Assembly: GCA_029560585.1 (NCBI GenBank)
Contig: JAKQKQ010000237.1
Span: 1 to 38,446 of the forward strand
Reading direction: 5' to 3'
Source of the DNA: Verrucomicrobiota bacterium
GTDB lineage: Bacteria > Verrucomicrobiota > Verrucomicrobiia > JADLBR01
DNA length: 38,446 nucleotides
Both the position numbers and the translations under genes were made by a program. Below are positions 7,803-16,421 of this stretch, in pieces; the first letter of the stretch is position 1, and each line of letters opens with the position of its first letter. Under the pieces are notes generated by a model. That model was not told the DNA's origin. It saw only the letters and a program-made list of their open reading frames with translations, and searched no databases.

Positions 7803-10800
7803 ATGAGAGTCAAAGGATGGTTGATGAGACACGGCCTGATGGCGGGTGGCCTGGGTGTTTTGGCGGCCATCATCCCCAGCGTCGGATGGGCCGCGACCTC
7901 CTCGGCTGAGTCCAACATCATCACTGTGGACACGAGGGGGACGGGAACGCTCACGGTTACGGGTCGGGTGCTCAATCGGGCGACGGGTCTCGGGCTCTCG
8001 GGCGCCACAGTGACCTTGGCCGGGCGGAGCACGACCAGTGGTTCGAGCGGGACGTTTTCCATGGCGAACGTGGATTTGGGCGGGGGCAACACGCTGGAGG
8101 CCAGCGCTTCGGGTTTCCTGTCGCAGGCGCGAACGGTGATCGCAGGGGCCGGAGTGCTTTCAGTCACCGTGGGGGATCTCTCGCTCGATGCGGCGAGCAC
8201 GACGGTGCCGGTGGTGGAGTGGGTGAAGCCCGACATTGTCGGCCTCTATCTCTTTGGCTGGGGTTTTACCACGACGGTCAGGGCCCGCGTTAACTGGAAC
8301 GGCAACACCCCGGGGGTCGTCAGATTCTTCGGGAACGGAACGCTAATGGGGAGCGCCGGGGGGGCGGGCCCAGAATATAGCACCACGATGGAGGTCGACA
8401 ATCTCTTCACGCCATCCCTCCACACCGGGGTGAACACCGTCCGGGTCGTGGCCGAGGCCGCGGGTGGGGCATCCGGGCAGCACGAGTTGAACATCGCGGT
8501 GCTGTCGGCACCCACATCTTTGGTTGCCTTTCTTGTGCCTGGCTACCAGTCGGTGGATGGCGCAATCCTGAGACTGAAGGTCGAGTTTCCCGCCCCCGCC
8601 TTGAGGAAGACCGTGTCGCTGCCTGTGATCGGCGAGTTCGGCGGGAAGTTCCAGGCGGTCGGCGAGTTCCAGTATTCGATCGCCAAAGGCGAGTGGGAGA
8701 TGAAGCTCGGCGGCCAGGGTTCCTCCGCCGAGATCCTGGTCGGCGACTATGTGGGCGAGGTCGGCATAGCGGCCGAGGGCAAGGGCGCGGCATCGCTATC
8801 CCGCGGGATAACGCTGGACGAGCTGTCGCTGGTGGCCTCGCTGGGCCTGGCCGCGGATGTCCGGCTGGGTGCCTACGGTCTCCCAGATCTTCTGGGGCCC
8901 GGGCTCTCGACGTGGCTCTACCAGATTCCGTGGCTGCGGCCCGCGCTGGACAACGTGGTGGTGGTGCTGATGATCAGACCATCGCTGACTGGTGATGCCG
9001 CGTTCGACCTGGTACCGGCTCTGGCGTTCGGCGGTGCCGAGCTGACGGGCAAACTGCCGATTGAGGGGATGTACGAGCCAAATATCATGGGTCAGAAGGT
9101 GAGGTTCTATGTCGGTGGCGAGCCCCGCCTCACGTTTCAAATCCCGGGAGATCTTTTCAAGGAGGTTGGATTTCGCCTCTACGCGGGCACGAAGGTGAGG
9201 GCTTGGCACATTGACTGGACCAAGGAGTTTGTCTTTGTCGATTACTCGTTCGCCTCCGAGCCGGGCCGCCGCTTGCCGCTGACGGGAATATATGACCTGG
9301 GCAACGGCTACCTGATCGAGGCGGCGGGCAACAAGACGGCGGCGTGGAGGCCGATGGGCAGGGAGTATCTCGCCGACGGGCCAGAGGTTTTCCTGCCCGC
9401 GCCGTCTTCGCCGGGGCGGCGGCTGTCGTCGGCCCAGGAGGCGGCATTGGCCGCGCAGGAGGTCTTTGCGCGGATGGGTGCTGCGTCGTCGCCTGGGGCG
9501 GTGCACTTGCCCGCCGCGGGGCCGGGGCGAAGGATCTCGTCTGACACCAACCTGCCCGCGCAGGCGGAACTGCCTCTCTTGGAGAACGTGTTCCCCGAGT
9601 CCGCGCCCGCCATGGCCGGCAAGGGCGACGAGCTGATGCTGCTCTACGTGCGGGATACCGGGTCCACCAGCAATCCCGTTCAATTTACGGAGATCGCCTG
9701 GACCCGATTCGATGGGGCCGCGTGGGGGGCGCCTTCGGCCCTTGCCGCGACCAATGCGGGGCAATTCGCCCCTGCGGTGGCATTCGACGGGAACGGGGAT
9801 GCGGTGGCCGCGTGGGAGCAGTGCAAGGATCCGTCGTTCTCGGAGACGAACAACCTGTCGGCGCTCGCGGCGCAGATGGAGATCCAGTGGTCCCGGTGGG
9901 ACGCGTCGGCCGGGACGTGGGTGCCAATGGATGCCCTGACCGACAACGCGTGCCTAGACCGGCGCCCGCAGATTGCGGGGCCGCTGTCGGACGGGGACCT
10001 GCTGCTGGCGTGGACGCGCAACGAGGCCAATGCCATGATCGGGGAGGGACCCGCGGGCAGCACCAGCAACAGCTGCGTGTTGGTGGCCCGCTGGGACAGC
10101 GCGACGGCGACTTGGGGCGTGCCCGAAGCCCTGGTGACAAACCTGACTGGGGAGTTGTCCGGCTCCCTGACCGCGGCGGGCGACAGGGCGGTGTACTGCT
10201 GGACCCGGGACATGGACGGGGATCTGGATGACACCGCCGACACGGAGCTGTTCTACAGGATCTTCGATGCCGGCTCCGGGCTGTGGGGCGCGGCGGTGCG
10301 GCACACCACGGACGCGGTGGCCGACCGCAACGCCCGGGTGGCGGTGGACGGCTCGGGCGCGATCTACCCGGTCTGGCAGCGGGGCGGCGACCTGGTGATC
10401 GACAGGGGTTTTGCGGGGTCACCCTCCTCTGTGCGGCCAGACTCAACGACCATGGGATTCGCGGATTTCGCGCTCACGGTGGGGCCGGGCGACAATGTCT
10501 TGGTGCTATGGGGGGAGATGACCGACGCGGGCTCCGACGCGCACTACCGCGTCTACGATCCGGCCTCGGCCACGTGGGGCGAGGACACACTGCTCTCGCA
10601 CGACTCGGAACTGGAGCGGGACTTCGCGCCGGTGTGGGACGCGGTGGGCAACCTTACGCTGGCCTACAATAACGTGATCGTGTCCAACGTGACGAAGACG
10701 GTTGCGCTTGAAGGCGGAGGGACCATTGACGTGCCGGGCGTTCCCCAACCGGGCCGCGTGGACCTCTACGCGGGCAAACGCGCCATCGTGAAAGACCTGA

Positions 10801-11846
10801 CCATCGGGACCGACGGATTCGTGGCCGAGGGCAACGATTTCCTGCCCGGCGATGGCGTGACGCTCACCGCCACGGTGAGGAACTCCGGCAATGTGGCGGT
10901 GGAGAATGTCGCGGTGTCCTTCTACGACGGGGATCCCGGCTCCAACGGCACGTTGATCGGCGGCGGGGTGGTCTCGGGTTGGCTTCGGGCCGGCGACACC
11001 CAATCGGTCACGAGCGCCTGGACGGTGCCATCGCCCGCGGTGGCGCGGACGCTGTTCGCGGTGGCCGATCCGGCTGGCGCGGTGACCGAGTTCGACGAGG
11101 CCAACAACGTCCAGTCGGTGAGCGTCAACGGGGTGGATCTGGAACTCTCTCTGCTGGAGCGCGCGGCGCTGCGGGATGGCTCGGTGCGGGTGGTGGCGCA
11201 GGTCAAGAACCTAAGTGCGCCAGCCTCCCCAGTCTCCATGCTGGCGATCTACGGGGATGGGGGCACCTCCAACCTGCTGGCCTCCGTCGAGGTCAGCGTG
11301 CTCAGCCCGGGCGAACTGGTCCAGATCCCGATCGATCTGCCCGCGGGCACGCAGCCGGAGGGCGACAGGAGCTACCGGCTGGCGGTCGATGACGAGGGGC
11401 TTTCGGGCGACATAGATTCCGGCAACAACACCGTGCTGTTCTCGGTGAACCTCTTCATCGACGACGACGGGGACGGCATCCCGCGCTCATACGAGGAGGC
11501 CAACGGGATGAGCGACTCCGACCCGGCCGACGCGGATCTCGACGTAGACGGCGACGGGTTCAACGGGAAACAGGAGTATCTGGCGGGCACCAATCCGCGC
11601 GACCCGAACTCCGCACTGAAGGTGGGCCAGCTCAACGTCATCCAGAACATCTCGGGCGATGGACTGGTCTGCACGGTGTCTTGGGCCTCGGTGAGCGGGC
11701 GGCTGTACCGCGTCGAGCGGTCTTTCGATCTGAAACAATGGGACGTGGTGGCAGACAACGTGGATCCCACGCCGCCCCTGAATACCATCAACGACGAGGT
11801 CGTGCCAAAGCCGGCGAGGGTGTTCTACCGGATCGTGGTGAAGTGA
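7803..11846 (+). CDS. Large secreted surface protein with CARDB and calcium-binding repeats
   Basis: A 1347-aa protein. The start at 7803 is chosen because GGAGG lies 9 nt upstream and it leads directly into a signal peptide (GWLMRHGLMAGGLGVLAAI...GWA). An upstream in-frame ATG at 7752 overlaps the previous stop but gives a worse leader. Visible modules: a carboxypeptidase-regulatory-like beta-sandwich near residues 35-115 (TVTGRVLNRATGLGLSGATV), a central beta-rich region, a stretch with repeated W-x-G/A beta-propeller-like segments (about 590-950), two CARDB-like adhesion domains (about 1000-1110 and 1110-1210), and an aspartate-rich EF-hand/thrombospondin-3-like segment (DDDGDGIP, DLDVDGDGFNG, about 1215-1260). 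The C-terminus is a short beta module with FYRIVVK. Predicted role: extracellular adhesion or scaffold, co-translated with two SUMF1 proteins. No catalytic motif was recognised. Confidence 0.82.
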   Translation: MRVKGWLMRHGLMAGGLGVLAAIIPSVGWAATSSAESNIITVDTRGTGTLTVTGRVLNRATGLGLSGATVTLAGRSTTSGSSGTFSMANVDLGGGNTLEASASGFLSQARTVIAGAGVLSVTVGDLSLDAASTTVPVVEWVKPDIVGLYLFGWGFTTTVRARVNWNGNTPGVVRFFGNGTLMGSAGGAGPEYSTTMEVDNLFTPSLHTGVNTVRVVAEAAGGASGQHELNIAVLSAPTSLVAFLVPGYQSVDGAILRLKVEFPAPALRKTVSLPVIGEFGGKFQAVGEFQYSIAKGEWEMKLGGQGSSAEILVGDYVGEVGIAAEGKGAASLSRGITLDELSLVASLGLAADVRLGAYGLPDLLGPGLSTWLYQIPWLRPALDNVVVVLMIRPSLTGDAAFDLVPALAFGGAELTGKLPIEGMYEPNIMGQKVRFYVGGEPRLTFQIPGDLFKEVGFRLYAGTKVRAWHIDWTKEFVFVDYSFASEPGRRLPLTGIYDLGNGYLIEAAGNKTAAWRPMGREYLADGPEVFLPAPSSPGRRLSSAQEAALAAQEVFARMGAASSPGAVHLPAAGPGRRISSDTNLPAQAELPLLENVFPESAPAMAGKGDELMLLYVRDTGSTSNPVQFTEIAWTRFDGAAWGAPSALAATNAGQFAPAVAFDGNGDAVAAWEQCKDPSFSETNNLSALAAQMEIQWSRWDASAGTWVPMDALTDNACLDRRPQIAGPLSDGDLLLAWTRNEANAMIGEGPAGSTSNSCVLVARWDSATATWGVPEALVTNLTGELSGSLTAAGDRAVYCWTRDMDGDLDDTADTELFYRIFDAGSGLWGAAVRHTTDAVADRNARVAVDGSGAIYPVWQRGGDLVIDRGFAGSPSSVRPDSTTMGFADFALTVGPGDNVLVLWGEMTDAGSDAHYRVYDPASATWGEDTLLSHDSELERDFAPVWDAVGNLTLAYNNVIVSNVTKTVALEGGGTIDVPGVPQPGRVDLYAGKRAIVKDLTIGTDGFVAEGNDFLPGDGVTLTATVRNSGNVAVENVAVSFYDGDPGSNGTLIGGGVVSGWLRAGDTQSVTSAWTVPSPAVARTLFAVADPAGAVTEFDEANNVQSVSVNGVDLELSLLERAALRDGSVRVVAQVKNLSAPASPVSMLAIYGDGGTSNLLASVEVSVLSPGELVQIPIDLPAGTQPEGDRSYRLAVDDEGLSGDIDSGNNTVLFSVNLFIDDDGDGIPRSYEEANGMSDSDPADADLDVDGDGFNGKQEYLAGTNPRDPNSALKVGQLNVIQNISGDGLVCTVSWASVSGRLYRVERSFDLKQWDVVADNVDPTPPLNTINDEVVPKPARVFYRIVVK

Positions 11847-11866
11847 GGATGGGGAGGATCTCGCCC

Positions 11867-13066
11867 ATGAAAGCGTGCTCCTGGATCCTCACAGCGATTT
11901 GGCCGTTAGCTGCCGATCCCGCATTTGCGGCGCCCTCGGTCTCCAACGTGCGGGCCTCTCAGCGGGCCGGGACCAAGTTGGTGGACATCCACTATGACGT
12001 GGCCGCCGGGACCAACCGCGTCACGGTATTGGTCCAGATCTCAACAAACGGCGGTTCCACGTACGCGTTTCCGGCGAGCAGCTTTTCAGGGGAGGTTGGG
12101 GCAGGGGTGGCCGTGGGCATCGATCGCCTCGTGGTCTGGAATGCTGGTGCGGACTGGGATGACAAGGTGTCGTCGGCGGTACGGTTTCGCGTGACTGCGG
12201 ACGATGGCGGCGCGCAGGCCGGTGGGATGGTCCGGATTCCGGCTGGATGGTTCCAGATGGGTAACTCTTTCGGCCCAGACGAGGGATCTGACTGGGAACT
12301 GCCAAGGCACAGCGTCTACGTGAGCGCATTCTACATTCAGGCCACTGAAGTGACGAAGGCTCAGTGGGACGAGGTGAGGAGCTGGGGTTTGATGCACGGC
12401 TATACCGATTTGGCTGCGGGTGTTGGGGAGGCTTCGAACTATCCGGTGGGGGAGGTCAGTTGGTACGACGCCGTGAAGTGGTGCAACGCCCGGAGCGAGA
12501 AGGACGGGCTGACGCCCTGCTACACAGTGTACGGGGTGGTATTCAGGACGAATATGGATGGCTACCTTTCAGATTGCAATTGGGCCGCGGATGGCTACCG
12601 CCTACCGACCGAGGCGGAGTGGGAGAAGGCGGCGCGGGGCGGATTCCCGGGCAGGCGCTTCCCGGGGGGCAACACGATTAGCCACGAGAATGTTAACTAT
12701 TACAGCTGGTGGTACCGCGGAGCGCCATATTACCCGTACGACGTTAGCTCGACGAGCGGTGGACACCCCGATTTTGAAGGGGGTGCCACGGGCACTAGCC
12801 CTGTCGGGCACTTTGCCGCGAACGGTTACGGGCTTTTTGATATGGAGGGTAACGTCAGGGAGTGGTGCTGGGATTGGTTGGTTTCGACGTACTATTCGGT
12901 TTCGTCTTCGTCGGACCCTCGGGGGCCAACGACAGGATCGTGTCGAGTATTACGCGGCGGTAGCTGCAGTGAAGACGCGTCCAACTGCCGCATCGCGTAC
13001 CGTGGGTCCGACGTTTATCAGGGGTTTATGTCGAAGGATTTGGGGTTCCGCCCTGTTCGCAGGTAG
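11867..13066 (+). CDS. Secreted SUMF1/FGE-fold protein (paralogue B)
   Basis: A 399-aa protein with the same architecture as the protein at 6502: signal peptide (WILTAIWPLAADPAFA), Ig-like module (SNVRASQRAGTKLVDIHYDV), then an FGE-like domain (MVRIPAGWFQMGN, PVGEVSWYDAVKWCNA, YRLPTEAEWEKAARG, GLFDMEGNVREWC, LRGGSC). The start at 11867 is preferred over the ATG at 11849 because GGAGG sits 9 nt upstream, the same spacing as the preceding gene. The FGE copper-binding cysteine pair is again missing. It ends the operon, about 170 bp before the convergent DUF932 gene. The two copies have diverged clearly, so this is an old duplication. Confidence 0.87.
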   Translation: MKACSWILTAIWPLAADPAFAAPSVSNVRASQRAGTKLVDIHYDVAAGTNRVTVLVQISTNGGSTYAFPASSFSGEVGAGVAVGIDRLVVWNAGADWDDKVSSAVRFRVTADDGGAQAGGMVRIPAGWFQMGNSFGPDEGSDWELPRHSVYVSAFYIQATEVTKAQWDEVRSWGLMHGYTDLAAGVGEASNYPVGEVSWYDAVKWCNARSEKDGLTPCYTVYGVVFRTNMDGYLSDCNWAADGYRLPTEAEWEKAARGGFPGRRFPGGNTISHENVNYYSWWYRGAPYYPYDVSSTSGGHPDFEGGATGTSPVGHFAANGYGLFDMEGNVREWCWDWLVSTYYSVSSSSDPRGPTTGSCRVLRGGSCSEDASNCRIAYRGSDVYQGFMSKDLGFRPVRR

Positions 13067-13204
13067 GCGTCGCGAGGGTCTCTGAGCTACGGTCATGCGG
13101 GAGCAGCAGGAGAGCGGGAGCAAGCGAGGGACTGAGGGACGAAGCCCCGACGCGTTCCCTTGGTGCCGCTCGCTGCTTGGATACAACACCTAAAGGAAAG
13201 CCCC

Positions 13205-13221
13205 GCGCCCTCGGCGGGCGC
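13205..13221 (-). terminator. Putative terminator of the DUF932 operon
   Basis: Just past the DUF932 stop, read on the minus strand, a perfect 6-bp GC stem (GCGCCC/GGGCGC) with a 5-nt loop is followed shortly by a T-rich stretch (CTTTCCTTT). The U-tract is weak and displaced by several G residues, so termination is plausible but not certain. Confidence 0.4.
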
Positions 13222-13234
13222 AAAGGCCCTCCTT

Positions 13235-13275
13235 CCCTCACGACATCCCGACGACCGCGTCGAAGAGCCCGTGGA
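13235..13275. repeat. Direct repeat copy 2 (3' end of intact DUF932 gene)
   Basis: This is the partner of 5306-5346: 33 identical bases (13235-13267), one mismatch, then seven matches. Here the repeat is part of the intact DUF932 gene and its stop codon. The two copies lie in the same orientation about 7.9 kb apart and bracket the protease and SUMF1 operon. Confidence 0.75.
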
Positions 13276-14011
13276 GGGCCTCGCCGCGGCGCAGGGCGCT
13301 ATGGAGGTTGATTTCCCGGTAGACGGCCGTGAAGGCGTTGAACAGTGACCACGCATTCCGGGGTGTGAAGGCGTCGTGCTCCGGGTGCCGCCATTCCTCC
13401 AGGACATCCGGAATCTGGCTGACCGTGATGGCCCGGCAATCGGCCGCACGGATCACGACATCGTGCGCCAGCCAGTCCGGCACCCGGGCCTCCTTGTACG
13501 CGGCCACCCGGGCGTCGAGCGATCGGAAGCGATCGCCCAGTTGCCCGACGGCCCGTGCCACGAGGTGGCGCAGGTCGCGCATGGCGAAGCGGGTGTGCTT
13601 GCGCGAGATCTTCACTTCGCCGGAAAAGCATTTGTTGTCACACACGAGCACGGAAATACCGGCGACGAGGCCGGCCGGAAACGACTGGTCGTGGCTGTTG
13701 CGCAGGCCAACGATCCATTCGTATTCCTCCTCTGTCCTGCCGGGCAGGCTGACGCTCAGCACGCCGAAGTATCTCGCCCCGGCGTGCGACAGCCCGTGCC
13801 TCTCACCCTCGATGGTGAACCCGGTGGCGCCGAGCTGGCCCTCGACCTCCTCGAGTATCGCGCCGTGATCCAGCGGATACCACGTCTTTGAGCCCAGCGG
13901 CGTCGGCACCGCCAGCAGTTCCGCTCGTTCCACCACGCGCCCGCCGCAGTGAAGCAGCAGGCCCTCCGGCGTCCTCCGCCTCGGCGGCTCTTTGACCTCA
14001 ATGATGTTCAT
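13238..14011 (-). CDS. DUF932 phage/plasmid-related protein
   Basis: A 257-aa protein resembling DUF932 proteins, which are common on plasmids and integrated elements and whose molecular role is unclear. Family-like segments include LGSKTWYPLDHGAIL, RYFGVLSVSLPG and VAGISVLVCDNKCFSGEVKISRKHT, followed by a segment near the end that places the protein in a late-gene context (HDAFTPRNAWSLFNAFTAVYRE). The start at 14011 is fixed by an AAAGGAGA ribosome site; the frame is open further upstream but that part is low-complexity. It is the last gene of the minus-strand operon that begins at 16918. Its final 11 codons are duplicated at 5306-5346. Confidence 0.78.
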   Translation of the reverse strand: MNIIEVKEPPRRRTPEGLLLHCGGRVVERAELLAVPTPLGSKTWYPLDHGAILEEVEGQLGATGFTIEGERHGLSHAGARYFGVLSVSLPGRTEEEYEWIVGLRNSHDQSFPAGLVAGISVLVCDNKCFSGEVKISRKHTRFAMRDLRHLVARAVGQLGDRFRSLDARVAAYKEARVPDWLAHDVVIRAADCRAITVSQIPDVLEEWRHPEHDAFTPRNAWSLFNAFTAVYREINLHSALRRGEALHGLFDAVVGMS

Positions 14012-14106
14012 CTTTTGTCTCCTTTCGCTTTTGAATGAAGGTCGCGGGTGTCCATGTGCCATTACTCAGGGGCACGGGATCCCACAACCGGTGTTGTTTG
14101 GAAAAT

Positions 14107-14164
14107 GGCGGGACTGGGCCCGCCGTGAAAATCGCCGGGGCGGGGGAATGGTTCCCGCCGCCCC
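14107..14164 (-). repeat. GC-rich double hairpin between radC-like and DUF932 genes
   Basis: Two adjacent inverted repeats. GGCGGG/CCCGCC (14107-14112 and 14119-14124) on the minus strand is followed by ATTTTCC. A longer imperfect stem spans roughly 14137-14164. It may terminate the radC-like transcript. The same arrangement of GC hairpin, short T-rich patch and CAAACAACA recurs before other minus-strand genes in this element (see findings). Confidence 0.5.
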
Positions 14165-14171
14165 AATGCCG

Positions 14172-14879
14172 TCACAGGTAGCCGGCCGCCTTGAATGAAA
14201 ACCAGCCCTCCGGGTAGGCGGTCGAACGGTTGCCCACGATGACGTGGTCCAGCAGCGGGACGTCGAGCACCTTGGCGGACTCCCGCAGCGCCCGGGTGAT
14301 GCGGATGTCGGCCTCCGATGGAGTCGGATCCCCGGACGGATGATTGTGCGCCAGCACGACCGCGTAGGCCCTCCTGGCGACCGCCGGAGAGAATACCTCC
14401 CTCGCGTGGACCAGCGTCTGATCGAGCAGTCCCTCCGAGACCGCCTCCACGGCGATCAGGTGCAGCTTGGCGTTGAGCAGCACCACCCGGGCGCTCTCGG
14501 TGGGCAGCAGGCGCATCTCCGGGCCGACCAGGTCCGCGATCCGGCCCGCGTCGTCGAGTTTGGTGGCACTTGCCGCGCGACGGTTGAGGCGCACGCCCAG
14601 CTCGACGGCGGCGCGGATGCCCGCAGCCCTGGCCTCACCGACACCGCGCACGGTGGCCAGTTCGGCCAGGGGCGCTCGCGCGACGCCCGCCAGGCCGCCG
14701 AAGCGGGCCAGCAGGGCCTCGGCGATCTGCAGCGACGCTTGCCCGGTGCCATTGGGCATCAGGCAGGCGAGCAGCTCGGCGTCCCCGAGGGCGCCGGCGC
14801 CCCGCTCCATCAGGCGATTCCTGGGCCTCTGGTCGGGCGGCATCTCGCGCAGCGTCACTTGTGACACGTCATCGATCAT
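14172..14879 (-). CDS. RadC/JAB-domain protein
   Basis: A 235-aa RadC-family protein. The N-terminal helix-hairpin-helix region (about 1-95) includes ATVRGVGEARAAGI. The C-terminal JAB/MPN domain has the metal-binding motif LAHNHPSGD (H178, H180, D184). The start at 14879 follows a perfect AAAGGAGG site. Despite the name, RadC is not established as a DNA repair enzyme; RadC-like genes are very frequent on plasmids and genomic islands and are often neighbours of DUF932 and antirestriction genes. That fits this operon. Confidence 0.9.
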   Translation of the reverse strand: MIDDVSQVTLREMPPDQRPRNRLMERGAGALGDAELLACLMPNGTGQASLQIAEALLARFGGLAGVARAPLAELATVRGVGEARAAGIRAAVELGVRLNRRAASATKLDDAGRIADLVGPEMRLLPTESARVVLLNAKLHLIAVEAVSEGLLDQTLVHAREVFSPAVARRAYAVVLAHNHPSGDPTPSEADIRITRALRESAKVLDVPLLDHVIVGNRSTAYPEGWFSFKAAGYL

Positions 14880-14966
14880 GCGCGACCTCCTTTCTGGTTG
14901 TGTGTTGTTTGATTGGCGACCCGTCAACCGGCGTGGCCGGTCACAGGATCGCCGTTTGAAATTTCC

Positions 14967-14999
14967 GGGGCCGGCGGCGGATCCCGGCCCGCCGGCCCC
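14967..14999 (-). terminator. GC hairpin upstream of the radC-like gene
   Basis: A perfect 11-bp inverted repeat (GGGGCCGGCGG / CCGCCGGCCCC) with an 11-nt loop lies 14 bp after the stop of the small gene at 15014-15232. On the minus strand it is followed by GGAAATTTC. It could terminate the upstream transcript or act as part of the radC leader. Confidence 0.45.
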
Positions 15000-15013
15000 A
15001 TCTCTGTTTCCCC

Positions 15014-15232
15014 TCAGTACCCGCCTATCCGGGTCCTCGCTATCTCGTCGCCGCCGGCATCGAATGCGCGGAACTCACAGAAGTCAGAGCCGGGATCGCC
15101 GAACGACGACCCCCAGACCTCGATGGTTTCCGTGCGGGACGCCACATCGGTTCCGAATCCCGGGCCGAACGGTGGCGACGACGCGGCCAGTTCGCGGGCA
15201 TCGTTGCCGGTGCATTTCTGTTCCAGGTGCAT
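15014..15232 (-). CDS. Small hypothetical protein
   Basis: A 72-aa soluble protein (MHLEQKCTGNDARELA...). It is acidic and Gly/Phe-rich, and its C-terminal part (TIEVWGSSFGDPGSDFCEFRAFD) looks like beta strands. A strong ribosome site (GAGGAGG) precedes the start, and it follows the small membrane protein gene by 13 bp, so it is very likely expressed. It resembles no family I recognise. Confidence 0.6.
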   Translation of the reverse strand: MHLEQKCTGNDARELAASSPPFGPGFGTDVASRTETIEVWGSSFGDPGSDFCEFRAFDAGGDEIARTRIGGY

Positions 15233-15245
15233 GGTGCGCCTCCTC

Positions 15246-15434
15246 TCAGCCGCCCCTTCCGGGCCGACCCCAGCGCTCGAGCACCGCCCACGTGACCACC
15301 CCGACCACGAGCACGATGGCGATGGGGATGAGGGCGGGCGTGAGGACCAGCAGCAATATCGCCGCGGCGGTGAGCAGCATCAGCCCGGCCGTCGCCCCGA
15401 GGGTCCACCTCGGCAGCGGATCCTGGTCATCCAT
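15246..15434 (-). CDS. Small two-helix membrane protein
   Basis: A 62-aa protein with an acidic N-terminus (MDDQDPLPRW) and a long hydrophobic stretch (about 13-50) that can form two membrane helices, ending in an Arg/Gly-rich tail. The start overlaps the end of the upstream lipoprotein-like gene by 8 bp and is preceded by AAAGGGGGG. The role is unknown; it sits in the element's recombination operon. Confidence 0.6.
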   Translation of the reverse strand: MDDQDPLPRWTLGATAGLMLLTAAAILLLVLTPALIPIAIVLVVGVVTWAVLERWGRPGRGG

Positions 15435-15594
15435 GGCGCCCCCCTTTCCACGAGATCGCGACGATGAAGGCCGCGACCACGATCGCCAGGCCGATGACGC
15501 TCAGGCCGCCGCCCACCGGCCCCATGTCAGGAGGGCCGGCCGGCGTGCATGCGGCCAGCAGCGCCGGCGCGAGGAACATGGCGGCGCGCCTCAT
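15427..15594 (-). CDS. Small lipoprotein-like membrane protein
   Basis: A 55-aa protein beginning MRRAAMFLAPALLAACTP. A signal sequence ending in a lipobox-like LLAAC suggests lipidation at Cys16. A second hydrophobic helix (about 32-48) follows. The start overlaps the stop of the nuclease gene by 4 bp (15591-15594), and its own stop overlaps the next gene. The size and lipobox recall small entry-exclusion or lysis lipoproteins of mobile elements, but no function can be assigned. Confidence 0.55.
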   Translation of the reverse strand: MRRAAMFLAPALLAACTPAGPPDMGPVGGGLSVIGLAIVVAAFIVAISWKGGRHG

Positions 15595-16421
15595 GGCGCA
15601 CCCCCGGTCCACGCTGAACACTCGTCGCGGTACTGGCACCAGCCGCACTGCATGCCGGGCGACGGGTTGAACCTGCCCTCGGCGATGCCGTTGACGGCGG
15701 CATCGAGCATCGCGACCGCCCGGTCTTTCCTTGCGTCGTTGGGGGGCGGCACCGAGACGCGGACCACCTGGGGCGATTTGGTCTTCACCAGATGGACTAG
15801 CTCCATCCGGGGCGGCGTCTCGCCCGTGGCGGCCTCCAGCAGCAGCGCGTAGGCCACCAGCTGCAATTCCGCGTCGAACGCGGCCTGATCGGGATCGGGG
15901 CGGCTGGATGCGGTCTTGAAGTCCACGACTTTCAGGTCGTGGCACACCAGATCGATCGTCCCGCAGAGCGGCACGCCGAGACCGGGCACCATTTCTTCAA
16001 GCGTCACCTCGACGCCCCGCGGTCGCTCTTTCGGCATCTCGCCGCTGTCCATGTAGGCGGCCAGCAGCCGCAGGCCGTCCTTCTTCGCCTTGTCGCGGTC
16101 CTCGGTCCCGTCGAAGGCCACCGGGCCCTCGTCGGCCTCCAGCGCGTCGAACGCGCTGGCATACGCCCTCTCGACGGCCGCGGGCGAGGTGTCCCCGCCG
16201 CGCCAGAGCGCCGCGTGCAGGTGCCTGAGCCCGGCGTGGACCGCCTTGCCCAGGTGCAGCGCCGCGGCCACCGGCCTGGCGATGCAGGCCACGCGCTCGA
16301 AGTAGAAGCGCAGCCCGCACGCCAGGTAGCCGCGTGCCGCGGTCGCCGAGATGTGCGCCGGCAATCCGCCATTGCCCGTCGTGGTGCCGGCCGGCGGCGC
16401 CAATGTCGAGGGGGCGATCAT
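15591..16421 (-). CDS. Cas4/RecB-like PD-(D/E)XK nuclease with Fe-S cysteines
   Basis: A 276-aa protein. The RecB-family nuclease motifs appear in order: ISATAARGYLACGLRFYFERV (N-terminal cysteine C35), LGKAVHAGL (His62), GTIDLV (D157), VVDFKTAS (D167, K169) and ELQLVAYALL (Q187, Y191). The C-terminal CGWCQYRDEC (C259, C262, C268) with C35 makes the four-cysteine iron-sulfur cluster pattern of Cas4 and AddB-type nucleases. No cas1/cas2 or CRISPR array is present, so this is a stand-alone exonuclease of a mobile element. The start at 16421 overlaps the upstream stop by 4 bp, which suggests tight coupling with that gene. Confidence 0.82.
   Translation of the reverse strand: MIAPSTLAPPAGTTTGNGGLPAHISATAARGYLACGLRFYFERVACIARPVAAALHLGKAVHAGLRHLHAALWRGGDTSPAAVERAYASAFDALEADEGPVAFDGTEDRDKAKKDGLRLLAAYMDSGEMPKERPRGVEVTLEEMVPGLGVPLCGTIDLVCHDLKVVDFKTASSRPDPDQAAFDAELQLVAYALLLEAATGETPPRMELVHLVKTKSPQVVRVSVPPPNDARKDRAVAMLDAAVNGIAEGRFNPSPGMQCGWCQYRDECSAWTGGAP

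Noticed and set aside
6502-13066. True formylglycine-generating enzymes that activate sulfatases
   Set aside because: The cysteine pair after GGS is missing in both copies and no sulfatase gene is present in the window.
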